Shown here piece after piece: positions 33,619 to 42,004 of a stretch of DNA of 64,000 nucleotides (position 1 is its first letter; every line of letters starts with the position of its first letter). The notes under the pieces were generated by a model. That model was given only the letters and a program-made list of their open reading frames with translations, made no database searches and was not told the DNA's origin. Source of the stretch: Deltaproteobacteria bacterium RIFCSPLOWO2_12_FULL_60_19 (GTDB lineage: Bacteria > Desulfobacterota > Binatia > UBA9968); assembly GCA_001798595.1 (NCBI GenBank), contig MGSS01000057.1, forward strand, positions 62,001 to 126,000, in the 5' to 3' direction. The translations under genes were made by a program, and so were the position numbers.

Positions 33619-34860
33619 ATGCAAAGAAAAAGTTCCAAACAAATCAAACTCGTAAGCGCTGATCCGGCTAAATCGGCGCAGACGTCAGGTCTCCGTTACG
33701 TGACGGATAAGCTTCCGGGAATCAGGCGAGAGCGAACCGGCAAAGCGACGCGTTACTATGATCCGAAAGATAGACCGCTGCAGGACGTGGATGAAATTTG
33801 TAGAATCAAAGCGCTGGCGATCCCGCCGGCCTGGAGGGATGTATGGATCAGCCCTTTTCCCGACAGCCATCTACAGGCGACGGGACGGGATACGAAAGGG
33901 CGAAAACAATACCGCTACCATCCGCGCTGGCGCGAGGTCCGCGACCAAACAAAATACGACCGCATGATGCTCGTTGGGGAGAAGCTGCCTGCGCTTAGGG
34001 CTCGGGTATCCAAAGACCTGGCCCGTGCTGGATTACCGCGGGTCAAAGTCATCGCGACCGTCGTTAAGCTCCTCGAAACCACTCTGATCCGCGTCGGCAA
34101 CGAAGAGTACGCCCGGGAAAACCAATCCTTTGGCTTGACCACCATGCGTAACAAGCACGTTAGGATCAATGGATCGAAAATCCGCTTTCGCTTCCGCGGC
34201 AAGGGCGGCGTGGGACATGATCTGGAGTTCGACAACCCGCGATTGGCGCGAATTGTGAAACGCTGCCAGGATTTGCCGGGACAGGAGCTGTTTCAATATG
34301 TCGATCAAAACGGCAAACCGGGCACGGTCGAGTCAAGCGATGTCAACGCATATCTGCGCGAGGCGACTGGAGACGACTTCACCGCCAAGGATTTTCGCAC
34401 GTGGGCCGGCACTGTATTAGCGGCCCGGGCCCTTCGAGAAAGCGAATATTTTGATTCGAAGGCTCAGGCCAGGCGGAACATCGTCAAAGCCGTTGAAAAA
34501 GTAGCCAGGAGGCTGGGCAATACGCGGGCCGTCTGCCAAAAGTGCTATATCCATCCTGCAGTGGTGAATTCGTATATGGATGGATCTTTGCTCCAAACCC
34601 CGGACCATCGTGCGCAGCGGGCGACAGCCGGGTCGCCGAGCGATTTACATCCCGAAGAGGCTGCGGTTATGGCCGTACTGGAGCAACAAATGGCGAGAAA
34701 ACCGAAGGTCGACAAGGTAAAAGTCAAAACTAAAAAGCCAAAAAATGATCTCGTAGCACGGGACCACAAATTGGTCGGGAATGCTTTTCCTGAACCGCAT
34801 TCCTTTCCTCTCGGATTACGTCCGTCCAATCCCGGAGCTGGTGTAGGATCAAAGATGTGA
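33619..34860 (+). CDS. DNA topoisomerase IB (poxvirus/eukaryotic type)
   Basis: 413 residues from ATG 33619 (TTG at 33598 is possible). Relaxes supercoils through a 3'-phosphotyrosyl link. Catalytic positions: Arg158 in LIRVGNEEYA, Lys195 in RFRGKGGVGH, Arg260 in KDFRTWAGT and the nucleophile Tyr319 in CYIHPAVVNSYMDG. The N-terminal domain LRYVTDKLPGIRRERTGKAT is also family-typical. The final residues (about 405-413, GAGVGSKM) are encoded by the first copy of a dispersed repeat, so the tail may have been altered. Frequently found with Ku/LigD-type genes elsewhere; none here. Confidence 0.92.
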   Translation: MQRKSSKQIKLVSADPAKSAQTSGLRYVTDKLPGIRRERTGKATRYYDPKDRPLQDVDEICRIKALAIPPAWRDVWISPFPDSHLQATGRDTKGRKQYRYHPRWREVRDQTKYDRMMLVGEKLPALRARVSKDLARAGLPRVKVIATVVKLLETTLIRVGNEEYARENQSFGLTTMRNKHVRINGSKIRFRFRGKGGVGHDLEFDNPRLARIVKRCQDLPGQELFQYVDQNGKPGTVESSDVNAYLREATGDDFTAKDFRTWAGTVLAARALRESEYFDSKAQARRNIVKAVEKVARRLGNTRAVCQKCYIHPAVVNSYMDGSLLQTPDHRAQRATAGSPSDLHPEEAAVMAVLEQQMARKPKVDKVKVKTKKPKNDLVARDHKLVGNAFPEPHSFPLGLRPSNPGAGVGSKM

Positions 34861-34874
34861 CGGGATCGGGAACC
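34846..34874 (+). repeat. Short copy of a dispersed direct repeat
   Basis: GGATCAAAGATGTGACGGGA and the next nine bases are shared with the long copy at 37267 and, less exactly, with 35533. It overlaps the stop codon of the topoisomerase gene. Confidence 0.75.
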
Positions 34875-35013
34875 AGGATTTGGCGAAGAAAGTGGGGTAG
34901 GGCCAGCAAGCCGTCCCTCCTCAACCCGTTCGTCCGCAATGCCCGGACTTCCTTCGCTTTCGCGGCGCGTCGCTGAAGGAATCTAATACGGGGTCGCGAG
35001 CGGCGCGGCTCTG

Positions 35014-35478
35014 CTACTCACAACGGCCGATTCCCTGGCGTAGGTTCGCGGGGATCGTCAGGGTAACGGTAAAGCCCTGAGAGCCGACAAGACCCGGCAC
35101 CACCAGCACCACGTCCTTGGTAACAGTCGTGGGAAGCTGGTTTGGGGTCCAGGGCGCCCGTTGAATACCGACACACTTACAATCCATGGTGCAGGGCATA
35201 AGATCCAGCTCACGGGGAAGCTCGAGGGGAGCCGTTGGATTGGCGCCGAAGATGGCATTCGTGATGGTAGCCCTCTGGGCGGCCGTTGGACCGGGCGCAA
35301 TGCCGGTTATGTTTGCGGCGACAGCCGCCGCCCACCTGAATTCCATACGGACGCACGGGAGTTGCCGGCATGAGAACTGGACCTGAACGGGCTGACCTTT
35401 GACCGATCCTTCGTCGCCGCCCTGTTTCCGTGTGGTCCGGCCTCGCCGTGATGCTTTCTTTTTATCTTGCCTCGGCAT
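35014..35478 (-). CDS. Hypothetical protein with basic N-terminus and Cys clusters
   Basis: 154 residues, no recognised family. The first 25 residues are strongly basic (MPRQDKKKASRRGRTTRKQG). Cys residues occur as CRQLPC and MPCTMDCKC, and the C-terminal half is beta-rich (VVLVVPGLVGSQGFTVTLTI). A reading frame of this length in a region of repeats, with a GAAGGGAGG-like site before its start, suggests a real but unassigned gene. It lies between the first and second copies of the direct repeat. Confidence 0.45.
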   Translation of the reverse strand: MPRQDKKKASRRGRTTRKQGGDEGSVKGQPVQVQFSCRQLPCVRMEFRWAAAVAANITGIAPGPTAAQRATITNAIFGANPTAPLELPRELDLMPCTMDCKCVGIQRAPWTPNQLPTTVTKDVVLVVPGLVGSQGFTVTLTIPANLRQGIGRCE

Positions 35479-35532
35479 GGATTGGTTCCTCCCTTCGCCG
35501 TGCGTCGTTGACCCGCTCCAGCCGTTGATGCG

Positions 35533-35728
35533 GGATCAAAGATGCGACTGGATCGGGAGCGCGGCCTATGTTACATCGGCAAAATACGGCCTAGATGAAT
35601 AGGACAAATTTATGGGTTGTGTCAAGCGGAAAAAAACCGGAAAAAAGCCGGAAAGCCGCGGGCCGTCTGGATTTTAGATTCGTCGGCACTTGCGGTTGAG
35701 GAAACATTGTTTAGATTCTCGTGTCTGA
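35533..35728 (+). repeat. Left copy of a ~190-base direct repeat
   Basis: Shares with 37267-37457 the head GGATCAAAGATG, the block CGGCCTAGATGAATAGGACA with AATTTATGGG, the GTGTCAAGCG-poly(A) tract, GGGCCGTCTG and ATTTTAGATTCGTCG. The two copies enclose the secreted phospholipase/nuclease-like gene. Together with flanks this accounts for the 315-base gap 35479-35793. Confidence 0.85.
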
Positions 35729-35793
35729 GCTAACCCTCAATGTACTTCCTAGATGCGACACGCCAAGTGTCGTTCGACCGTGAACTTCCGGCG

Positions 35794-37188
35794 TCATTGG
35801 ATCGGCAACCACATGAAGCTGGTGACCTTAGGCTGGTCGTTGACTCTCACTGCGCCAACAACAAGTACTTCCCGCGGCAGGTGAATGAAGCGGGCGAAAG
35901 CTAAGTAGGTGCCTGATGTCACCCCGGGCGTCACTGTATACCTGGATGGACCTGTCACCCCGGCTCGTTCGATAAGCTCGCTCAGGGCCGGTCCTCGCCT
36001 TGAGCCGCCGGCAATCGCATTTTGTGCAAACGTTATGAGTTCATCACACTTGGGTCCCTTGTCCCTCTCTTGTTGAATCTTCGCGGCAATTTCGCACACC
36101 GCGAGCGGTTGATGCGCGCCACGGCCGTCGACGAACCCTTTCCCGAGAAAGAACTCGAACAGGATGGGGTAGAGTTTCGGACATGAGCCATCGGCGTGCA
36201 ATGCGCGCTCCAACGCCAGAGCGGCCAAGCTGTGATCGATGAGCTCGCGCAGGTTCGATACCTGCTGCTGAGTCAGGGCCGAGAAGAATCGCTTGAACAG
36301 ATCTGCAAACTGCTGTGGGATATCTGAAGAGAAAGGGCTGTCGTTGGCCACGATCCCGTTCCAGATTTGCACTAGCTTTTCGAATGCATAGGGGACACAG
36401 GGACGAGCACCCGGCTCGCAGTCCGGGAGACTGATCCCTTGTAGAAAGTTGCGATCCAAAAAACTCTCTTTCTTGAACCATTCGTCCTTCTGCCATTTTG
36501 TGCGTGCGTCCGCGAAAGATTTGACTTTCGGCGCGAGCACCTTCCACGTAGCCAGAGGTTTATTGTTCCGCGCTGAGGACACAAGCACCTCAAACGTCAT
36601 CCTGGCCATTTCAGGAACATCCTTGTCGGACCAAAAATACGTGAGGTCGGCGAGGTGGCAGGACCAACCGCCGCGTTTCGCCGAATGCCCCCAGCCCAGC
36701 TTCGGCTCGCAAAGCGGAGCAATATCCGGCACGCCCTGATGCGACCAGGAGTCTTGCAGGACATGCAGGTAGCGACCCAATGCCAAAAGAGACGGCTCTA
36801 AACCATCCAAGTCGGGAACTTTTCTCACGCTCCCATGCTGCCAAGCAGTGGCCGGGGTTACGGCTCGTTCGGAGGGAATCCAAGGCGGGTCGCGTCTTGA
36901 TGGGAAGTGATTGTCGTGGACTGTCGCCGAGCCAGCCGAGTCCTTGCCGACACAGGATGCCATAACGGTTCCATGGACCGGTCCAGTTATCCAGCTGTCA
37001 TCGATTTCTTGATTTCCCCGCGCGATTAGCTCGGCTTCTTTTTGCGGGTCGTAACCCGCGTTGATGGCGAGCCATTTTGTCAATCCGTAATGAACATCTG
37101 ACTCCCAAGCCTGCGCGCCGAAAAAGGTTCCCGAGAACAGGGTGAGGGCGTGCAAGAGCGCGCATGATATGTACAATTGTCGGTTCAT
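35794..37188 (-). CDS. Secreted zinc-dependent phospholipase C / S1-P1 nuclease-like protein
   Basis: 464 residues with a signal peptide (about 1-27, ending FGAQA). The mature N-terminus WESDVHYGLTKWLAINAGYD carries the Trp and His expected of the S1-P1/PLC zinc site. Further candidate ligands are HDNHFPS (about 92), the H..D...H set in LGRYLHVLQDSWSHQG (about 141-151) and GWGHS. That arrangement resembles the trinuclear zinc site of bacterial phospholipase C and S1/P1 nucleases. The C-terminal half has no recognised motif. Single gene between two direct repeats, so probably acquired. Exact substrate (lipid or nucleic acid) unknown. Confidence 0.65.
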   Translation of the reverse strand: MNRQLYISCALLHALTLFSGTFFGAQAWESDVHYGLTKWLAINAGYDPQKEAELIARGNQEIDDSWITGPVHGTVMASCVGKDSAGSATVHDNHFPSRRDPPWIPSERAVTPATAWQHGSVRKVPDLDGLEPSLLALGRYLHVLQDSWSHQGVPDIAPLCEPKLGWGHSAKRGGWSCHLADLTYFWSDKDVPEMARMTFEVLVSSARNNKPLATWKVLAPKVKSFADARTKWQKDEWFKKESFLDRNFLQGISLPDCEPGARPCVPYAFEKLVQIWNGIVANDSPFSSDIPQQFADLFKRFFSALTQQQVSNLRELIDHSLAALALERALHADGSCPKLYPILFEFFLGKGFVDGRGAHQPLAVCEIAAKIQQERDKGPKCDELITFAQNAIAGGSRRGPALSELIERAGVTGPSRYTVTPGVTSGTYLAFARFIHLPREVLVVGAVRVNDQPKVTSFMWLPIQ

Positions 37189-37266
37189 GTTTGCGCAACT
37201 GACCTTTCTTAAAATATTCCAAAAAACAAAAGCCTCGGCTGGGAGACAAGTCCGCGCGATGGTGTG

Positions 37267-37457
37267 GGATCAAAGATGTGACGGGATCGGGAAACCCAGC
37301 CTAAGTTGCGTCGCCAATACTCGGCCTAGATGAATAGGACAAATTTATGGGCCGTGTCAAGCGAAAAAAAGGGCGCGAGTCGGAAGCCCTGGGCCGTCTG
37401 AATTTTAGATTCGTCGCCGATTGTGTTCAGGAGTGGTTGTTAAAACTCTCGCGTGTG
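37267..37457 (+). repeat. Right copy of the ~190-base direct repeat
   Basis: Same blocks and order as 35533-35728 with scattered substitutions. Its end comes within 14 bases of the stop codon of the DNA methyltransferase gene. Covers most of the 282-base gap 37189-37470. Confidence 0.85.
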
Positions 37458-37470
37458 ATCCCGGCGTCGA

Positions 37471-38349
37471 CTATCCGGTGACCTCGAGGTCGACAAGTTT
37501 CGGAATTGCAGACTTCGCCATAGTGAAGTACTTGGAGTCCAATTCTACCCCGACGCTTTTTAGGCCAAGGTACGTCGCGGCGGCGATCGTTGATCCTGCT
37601 CCCATAAAAGGATCCAACACAACGCCCTTTCCAAGAGGGAGCGAAGCACGTACCAAGAAACGCATTAGCGCCTGTGGCTTAAGCGAGGGATGGTTCGCAA
37701 CAGCGCGCTCAGGTCGGCGAGCGGGCGGAACTTGCAGCAGGTCCGGGAAGGGTGTGTCTTCTGAAGGGCGGCGAAGTGCACCAGTACCAAACCTCTTCAG
37801 ATTTTCAATGACACGCCCGACACACGGCTTTCGAAACAGGAGCCAAAGCTCAAAGCATGAACGTGGAATTACCGAGACGTCACGGTATTGTTTATCTCCA
37901 AACTTAGGACGGTCACCGCCCCGAAGTGTCTTTACTACTCGAACTATTTGCCCACGCGCCTCAAATCCGGCCATACAAAACGCTTGGGCTACAAGATATG
38001 ACACCAAACACTGCGAAGACAGCATCACATGTGCGCCCGGCACGAGAACGCGGAACAGTTCTGGCGCAAGGCGAAGGTGGAAAGCCAGCACTCCCATCCG
38101 GTCATGACCGTTAAGGACAGTGAAACGCGGCATGGGTTGTCGCTTTGCGCCATCGAAGGCATTGGGAAGGCGCCAGATACCCCCGCGCCCTTTACGTCGT
38201 TTATTCAGTTCCGGCGCTGTATATTCAACAAGTCCGAACGGCGGATCTGTCACTACAGCGTGATACGAGTTTGCTCGCTCGGATCCCAGCCATTCTAGGG
38301 AATCCGCGTTATAGATCGTGTAGTGTGAATTGCGATACCACTTCCTCAT
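37471..38349 (-). CDS. DNA methyltransferase, beta-type amino-methylase
   Basis: 292 residues. The catalytic motif IV is TDPPFG (34-39) and the AdoMet-binding motif I DPFMGAGST follows near residue 246, i.e. the IV-then-I order of beta-class N4-cytosine/N6-adenine methyltransferases. The end VGVELDSKYFTMAKSAI is the usual motif II region. The target recognition part between residues 60 and 220 shows no motif. The start overlaps the DUF262 stop by 4 bases, so it is the third gene of an operon with a nucleotidyltransferase and a DUF262 protein. No restriction endonuclease is adjacent. Recognition sequence unknown. Confidence 0.88.
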   Translation of the reverse strand: MRKWYRNSHYTIYNADSLEWLGSERANSYHAVVTDPPFGLVEYTAPELNKRRKGRGGIWRLPNAFDGAKRQPMPRFTVLNGHDRMGVLAFHLRLAPELFRVLVPGAHVMLSSQCLVSYLVAQAFCMAGFEARGQIVRVVKTLRGGDRPKFGDKQYRDVSVIPRSCFELWLLFRKPCVGRVIENLKRFGTGALRRPSEDTPFPDLLQVPPARRPERAVANHPSLKPQALMRFLVRASLPLGKGVVLDPFMGAGSTIAAATYLGLKSVGVELDSKYFTMAKSAIPKLVDLEVTG

Positions 38350-39434
38350 TTCTTTTCCCTAAGGAACGGTCTTATGATCTCAGCGAGCGCCTCATGTCGA
38401 TCCATGCGTCGTGCCTTATCGTTCGATCCTTTTTCTATGGCTCTTGCATACTTCCTTGAAGCGGCACTCGTCTTCGCCGTAGGCTTCTCAAGACGTTGAT
38501 TAACCTCTCCGCCGAATTCTACCAACTTCGCAGGAAGCGCCTTCATGGACCCTTGTGGCAGATCGTATTCCTGAAGGACATTGCCTAGCGCGACAAACAG
38601 ACTGTAGTAGTCAGCGCGATTGCCCCAGCGTGGGACATCCGCAATCGTTGGGAAGAGGCGTCTAATCGTGTCGAGTGTCTTGGCGAACTGCCGCCTAGTC
38701 CTATTTTGTTCCGGAAAATCATCCTCGTACTGTTCATACTGCTCGTAATACTCGTCAATGATCTTGGCCGCGCCACCCTGTGGGCCGTGAAGAAGACCAA
38801 TTAAAAGATCGCTCATCATTTCGATGTCGGCCATGCGGCGGATCGCTGCTGGGCTTACGATCCGGTTTACCACCCAGTACTCGTCGTCCGCCAACTGTTC
38901 CGATAACTTTGCAAACGGGCCGTGGTAAGTTGCGTTTCGAAGCTCTTGCGCCTTGAGGGGAAGAGTGAATTTGTTTAATCTTTTAAAAACATCTTCGACC
39001 TCTCTTCGGTCCTCGGTATAGAGAAAACGAACGCAAACGTCGTACTGAAAGAACCGCTTACGCTCTTCGCCGGTAACTTCAGCGAAGGTCTTGCCCTTGT
39101 GAATTGATGTCGCTGGTAATGCTTCGAGCGCAAAAAGATTGCTATCCCCATCTTTCTGATCCTGTTCGCGCTCAATCCCAACGAACTGCAGGACGGTTCG
39201 CAATCGCTGTTGCCCGTCAACAACGCCGTATTGTTCGGTACCATCCTCCGCCTGTGTGACCTGGACATAAACCTCGGGCATCGGAATTTCCATGAGTATA
39301 GATTCGATCATAAAGCTCCGCTGTTTGTCACCCCACACAGGTTTCCGTTGAAACGGCGGCCTGAGTTCAAGACGACCGGTCTTGTACTGATCTTGGAACC
39401 AGGAGATAGATTGTGGACGGGAAGCGTGTTTCAT
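38346..39434 (-). CDS. DUF262 (GmrS/ParB-like) protein
   Basis: 362 residues from ATG 39434, preceded by GAGGAG. Typical DUF262 elements are LELRPPFQRKPVWGDKQRSF (residues 22-41), IPMPEVYV (50-57), and the NTP-binding DGQQRLRTVL (73-82), then FKRLNKFTLPLKAQELRNAT (about 170). In type IV restriction GmrSD and in other systems this domain hydrolyses NTP and may act as a nuclease; the HNH (DUF1524) half is missing here. It lies between the nucleotidyltransferase and the methyltransferase, coupled to both (13-base gap and ATGA overlap). Confidence 0.88.
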   Translation of the reverse strand: MKHASRPQSISWFQDQYKTGRLELRPPFQRKPVWGDKQRSFMIESILMEIPMPEVYVQVTQAEDGTEQYGVVDGQQRLRTVLQFVGIEREQDQKDGDSNLFALEALPATSIHKGKTFAEVTGEERKRFFQYDVCVRFLYTEDRREVEDVFKRLNKFTLPLKAQELRNATYHGPFAKLSEQLADDEYWVVNRIVSPAAIRRMADIEMMSDLLIGLLHGPQGGAAKIIDEYYEQYEQYEDDFPEQNRTRRQFAKTLDTIRRLFPTIADVPRWGNRADYYSLFVALGNVLQEYDLPQGSMKALPAKLVEFGGEVNQRLEKPTAKTSAASRKYARAIEKGSNDKARRMDRHEALAEIIRPFLREKK

Positions 39435-39447
39435 GGACTGCTCCTCA

Positions 39448-40059
39448 TTATTCGGACAACGTTTTTCGCAGCACCGCAAGACTATCGAGATGGTAGAGTT
39501 CCGCATGCCGCCAAGTGCGATAGAGACGGCCCGTGATGTCTTCGTGCCTTCGACTAGGATATCTTGATGCCTCCTTTAGCGCATTGAACCATCGAGTGTT
39601 GAAATCCAGCACTGGCCTAGCCTTTACTCCGAATATTTTACTATCCAGCCTTATTTCCAAGGGTGTTAACCATCCGGTGTAGAGTTCCCGCCTTCGTTTT
39701 TCCAGCCAGCCGCCAAATTGTTGGGTGATCGGCGGCCTCGGGTATGCAGCTTCTAGCAGGGCCTCCCACAGTTGGTCGAAGAGGGAGGGGTTGACGACTA
39801 CTACGTCGATGTCCGAAGTATCAACAAAACCTTTCAAACTATACCCTGGCTTCATGCTGAAGCCGAATCGAGCACTGCCGACTACTCTAATAGCAGAACG
39901 GGAGACACCGAGCCTTACAACAAGTTCATCGCGGAACTTATCCCAACCCGTCGGCTGGGGTTCAAAGACGAAGGGTGTCCCATCGTCGTGCAAGCACGGA
40001 TCGAGCAACTGTACATCGGTCTGTTGCTGAAGCAGATGACGAAACTCCTCGGAAGTCAT
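39448..40059 (-). CDS. Minimal nucleotidyltransferase-fold protein
   Basis: 203 residues. The pol-beta nucleotidyltransferase signature is present: Gly61-Ser62 in VVGSARFGFSMKP and Asp83/Asp85 in TSDIDVVVVN, which would bind two metal ions and an NTP. The rest (FGGWLEKRRRELYTGWLTPL) has no HEPN or PAP domain. The length and layout differ from CD-NTases of CBASS systems, so assignment to cyclic-nucleotide signalling is not supported. First gene of the operon with DUF262 and methyltransferase genes. Possible roles: nucleotidylation of a partner or RNA, or a toxin-type function. Confidence 0.78.
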   Translation of the reverse strand: MTSEEFRHLLQQQTDVQLLDPCLHDDGTPFVFEPQPTGWDKFRDELVVRLGVSRSAIRVVGSARFGFSMKPGYSLKGFVDTSDIDVVVVNPSLFDQLWEALLEAAYPRPPITQQFGGWLEKRRRELYTGWLTPLEIRLDSKIFGVKARPVLDFNTRWFNALKEASRYPSRRHEDITGRLYRTWRHAELYHLDSLAVLRKTLSE

Positions 40060-40347
40060 ATCTTATGCAATCGCGAGCCGCGATGGTTTGATAAAATTAC
40101 CGTAACCAATCCCACGCAGCGCCGTTGTGCAATTAGAAAGAAAAGTGGGTGTAATATCCTTCATTCTGAATAGCTTGTCAACTTTGTCTTTCCCGAGAGT
40201 GGCTGCCACTTTTGCGGCCTATCTCCCTATTTGCCGGAGAATAAAAGGGAACGTCTTGCAATCCTACATCTGTATTTCTAAGCGAGTGAACCAGGTTGCG
40301 TGTTACCAAGGCCGCAGGGGAGCGTACACGCCGCTTTTGGATAGCCG
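40060..40347. other. No gene seen
   Basis: 288 bases upstream of the nucleotidyltransferase operon, AT-richer than the surroundings. It should contain the promoter of that operon, but no convincing -35/-10 pair or operator could be singled out. Confidence 0.4.
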
Positions 40348-40425
40348 TCATCTTCCCGCCCAGAGTTTGTCGAAAAAGCTGCTTTTCTCCAATCCGTCGA
40401 GGTAGCGCCGGTCGATAAGGTTTTG
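40348..40425 (-). pseudogene. Tail fragment of an NMT1-type substrate-binding protein (A)
   Basis: Reads NLIDRRYLDGLEKSSFFDKL followed by WAGR and a TGA at 40348. This is the typical C-terminus (D.RY...LE.SGF..K) of the NMT1-type binding proteins. No upstream part is present. Confidence 0.6.
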
Positions 40426-40453
40426 TGGCCGAGAAACGATAAAAAGGACGAAA

Positions 40454-40660
40454 CTATTTGCCGCCATAGGCGGCGGTCACCTTTTCGATGAAGCCGCTTT
40501 CGTCCAATTTGCGAACGAAGCGCGGCTCGATAAGCTCTTCGATTCTCACGCCGGTCACCTTGGGGTTGTGGAGCGCCATGAGCCTCTGGATGTTGCGCAT
40601 CGCCTCAAGGGAAGGGTAGGGCTTTCGTTCCACGGTCGGCAAGTATTGGATAGCCGTCAT
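40454..40660 (-). pseudogene. Tail fragment of an NMT1-type substrate-binding protein (C)
   Basis: 68 codons: KPYPSLEAMRNIQRLMALHN, then EPRFVRKLDESGFIEKVTAA. Matches the last 60 residues of binding proteins such as the one at 4423 (VEDLMDDRIARKVEKEGF), but has no leader, no ligand-binding lobes and only a chance ATG that overlaps the stop of the next remnant. Would not give a functional protein. Confidence 0.65.
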
Positions 40661-40740
40661 TTTGCCGCGCGGGGTTTGTCGAAGAAGCCGCTTTCCTCCA
40701 GTCCGTCGATGTAGCGCCGGTCGATGAGGCGTGTATTAAA
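40657..40740 (-). pseudogene. Tail fragment of an NMT1-type substrate-binding protein (B)
   Basis: Reads RLIDRRYIDGLEESGFFDKP followed by RAAK and a stop at 40657. Nearly the same as remnant A, and both are followed by TGACGGCTATCCAA, showing they are copies of one ancestral tail. Upstream (40741-40860) is empty. Confidence 0.6.
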
Positions 40741-40860
40741 GGATAAAGGATGAACAAGAAGGCGTGAAAGAGAGGCAATAGGCAACGGTTAGGCGGAAAC
40801 TGTGTGAGGAACATATCTTGGGCTTCTTGAGCTTTAGTAACGTATGTGTTACCGTCGGCA

Positions 40861-41190
40861 ATGATCGAGGTTCTCGAATATCTGGCGACCGACGGCGGCA
40901 GTCCGTACCGCAAATGGTTTAACAGCCTGAACGCTCAGGCTGCTGCCAAGATAGCGATAGCCGTCACGCGGATTGAGCAGGGCAATCTGTCCAACGCAAA
41001 AGGCGTTGGAGCCGGGCTGCAGGAATACTCCATCGATTTCGGACCTGGCTATAGAATTTATTTCGGCAGGGACGGTGACCGTCTTGTAATTTTGCTCGGT
41101 GGCGGAACCAAGAAGCGACAACAGGAAGACATCAGCCGGGCGCAAGCCCTATGGATTGACTATAAACGACGCAAGAAAAAGGAGAATTGA
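40861..41190 (+). CDS. RelE/HigB-family toxin (phage-derived Gp49-like)
   Basis: 109 residues from ATG 40861: MIEVLEYLATDGGSPYRKWF, AKIAIAVTRIEQGNLSNAKG, LQEYSIDFGPGYRIYFGRDG, LVILLGGGTKKRQQEDISRA. The GYRIYF and LLGGGTKKRQ segments are diagnostic of the HigB/addiction-module killer family that cleaves mRNA at ribosomes. The antitoxin gene begins two bases after its stop. In this order (toxin first) the pair is typical for HigBA-type modules. Confidence 0.85.
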   Translation: MIEVLEYLATDGGSPYRKWFNSLNAQAAAKIAIAVTRIEQGNLSNAKGVGAGLQEYSIDFGPGYRIYFGRDGDRLVILLGGGTKKRQQEDISRAQALWIDYKRRKKKEN

Positions 41191-41191
41191 G

Positions 41192-41515
41192 ATGCCGCTA
41201 ACCAGAGACTTTAAAGACACGATTCAGGAGCGCGCTCGTCGCGATGCGGCGTTCCGCGAGGCCCTTTTGAAAGAGGCTATCGATGCCTTGCTCTCGGGAG
41301 ACGTGGAAACCGGCAAGACCGTCCTGCGCGACTATATCAACGCCACCGTGGGTTTTGACGCGTTAGCCACGGTCACCAAAAAATCGCCGAAGAGCCTGAT
41401 GCGCATGCTTGGCCCTAAAGGCAACCCTCGAGCTCGCAACTTCTTTGAGATCGTCGCCTACCTTCAGAAAAAAGAAGGCCTTCACCTAAAAGCCATAGCG
41501 AGGCGGGTGGCGTGA
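41192..41515 (+). CDS. HigA-like antitoxin / transcriptional regulator
   Basis: 107 residues beginning MPLTRDFKDTIQERARRDAA. The C-terminal part has the helix-turn-helix-like FDALATVTKKSPKSLMRMLG PKGNP segment and FEIVAYLQKKEGLHLKAIAR of HigA-type addiction-module antidotes. An in-frame extension back to 41099 overlaps the toxin and is rejected. Expected to bind the promoter upstream of the toxin and to neutralise it. Confidence 0.82.
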   Translation: MPLTRDFKDTIQERARRDAAFREALLKEAIDALLSGDVETGKTVLRDYINATVGFDALATVTKKSPKSLMRMLGPKGNPRARNFFEIVAYLQKKEGLHLKAIARRVA

Positions 41516-41581
41516 GCCGGATCTGAAAGGATGAGGGATGAAGGATAAAGGCGGAAGAGGGATGGGGGGATCGGGTTGAGT

Positions 41582-42004
41582 CTAACCCGTCCTGACTCCG
41601 AGAACCGAAAAGCCGAGGCTGCGGGCGGCGGTGCCGAGCTGGGCATCGTGGGTCAATAACAGGTCAATCGGCTCGGCTTCCCGTATCGCCAGAGCCGTGG
41701 CCAAATGAATCGCGTCCAGAGTTCCCACAACGGTTGGGAAGGTCTCGCTTGCGCGCTGTAGGATTCTTTCGGTAAGCGGATGGATCGCCAGGGTTTCGTG
41801 CACAACCCGGATGTCACTTACTAGATCGGCCACTTCCTGATCGGAAAGATCCCCGGAAAGCCGGAGCCGGTCAACAGTCCTGAGCGCCTCGACGCGCCAT
41901 AGATTACTGCTGAAAGCCCTTTGCCATTTGCCCCACACCCCGACCGGATTCGGCTCCCGCAAGAGAATCCGCAGAATCACCGAAGTATCGACGTAGGCGG
42001 TCAT
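41582..42004 (-). CDS. PIN-domain toxin, VapC-type
   Basis: 140 residues: MTAYVDTSVILRILL gives the first acidic residue Asp6; further acidic positions are DAIHLATAL (about 96) and LLTHDAQLG (about 116), which form the PIN-domain RNase site. The Glu in the middle (WRVEALRT, about 38) completes the set. Coupled to the upstream antitoxin by a 4-base overlap. Cleaves RNA, commonly initiator tRNA in VapC family members. Confidence 0.87.
   Translation of the reverse strand: MTAYVDTSVILRILLREPNPVGVWGKWQRAFSSNLWRVEALRTVDRLRLSGDLSDQEVADLVSDIRVVHETLAIHPLTERILQRASETFPTVVGTLDAIHLATALAIREAEPIDLLLTHDAQLGTAARSLGFSVLGVRTG

Noticed and set aside
39448-40059. CBASS-type cyclic-nucleotide synthase
   Set aside because: Only a minimal GS...DxD core is present, the protein is too short for a CD-NTase, and no cyclic-nucleotide effector gene is adjacent.
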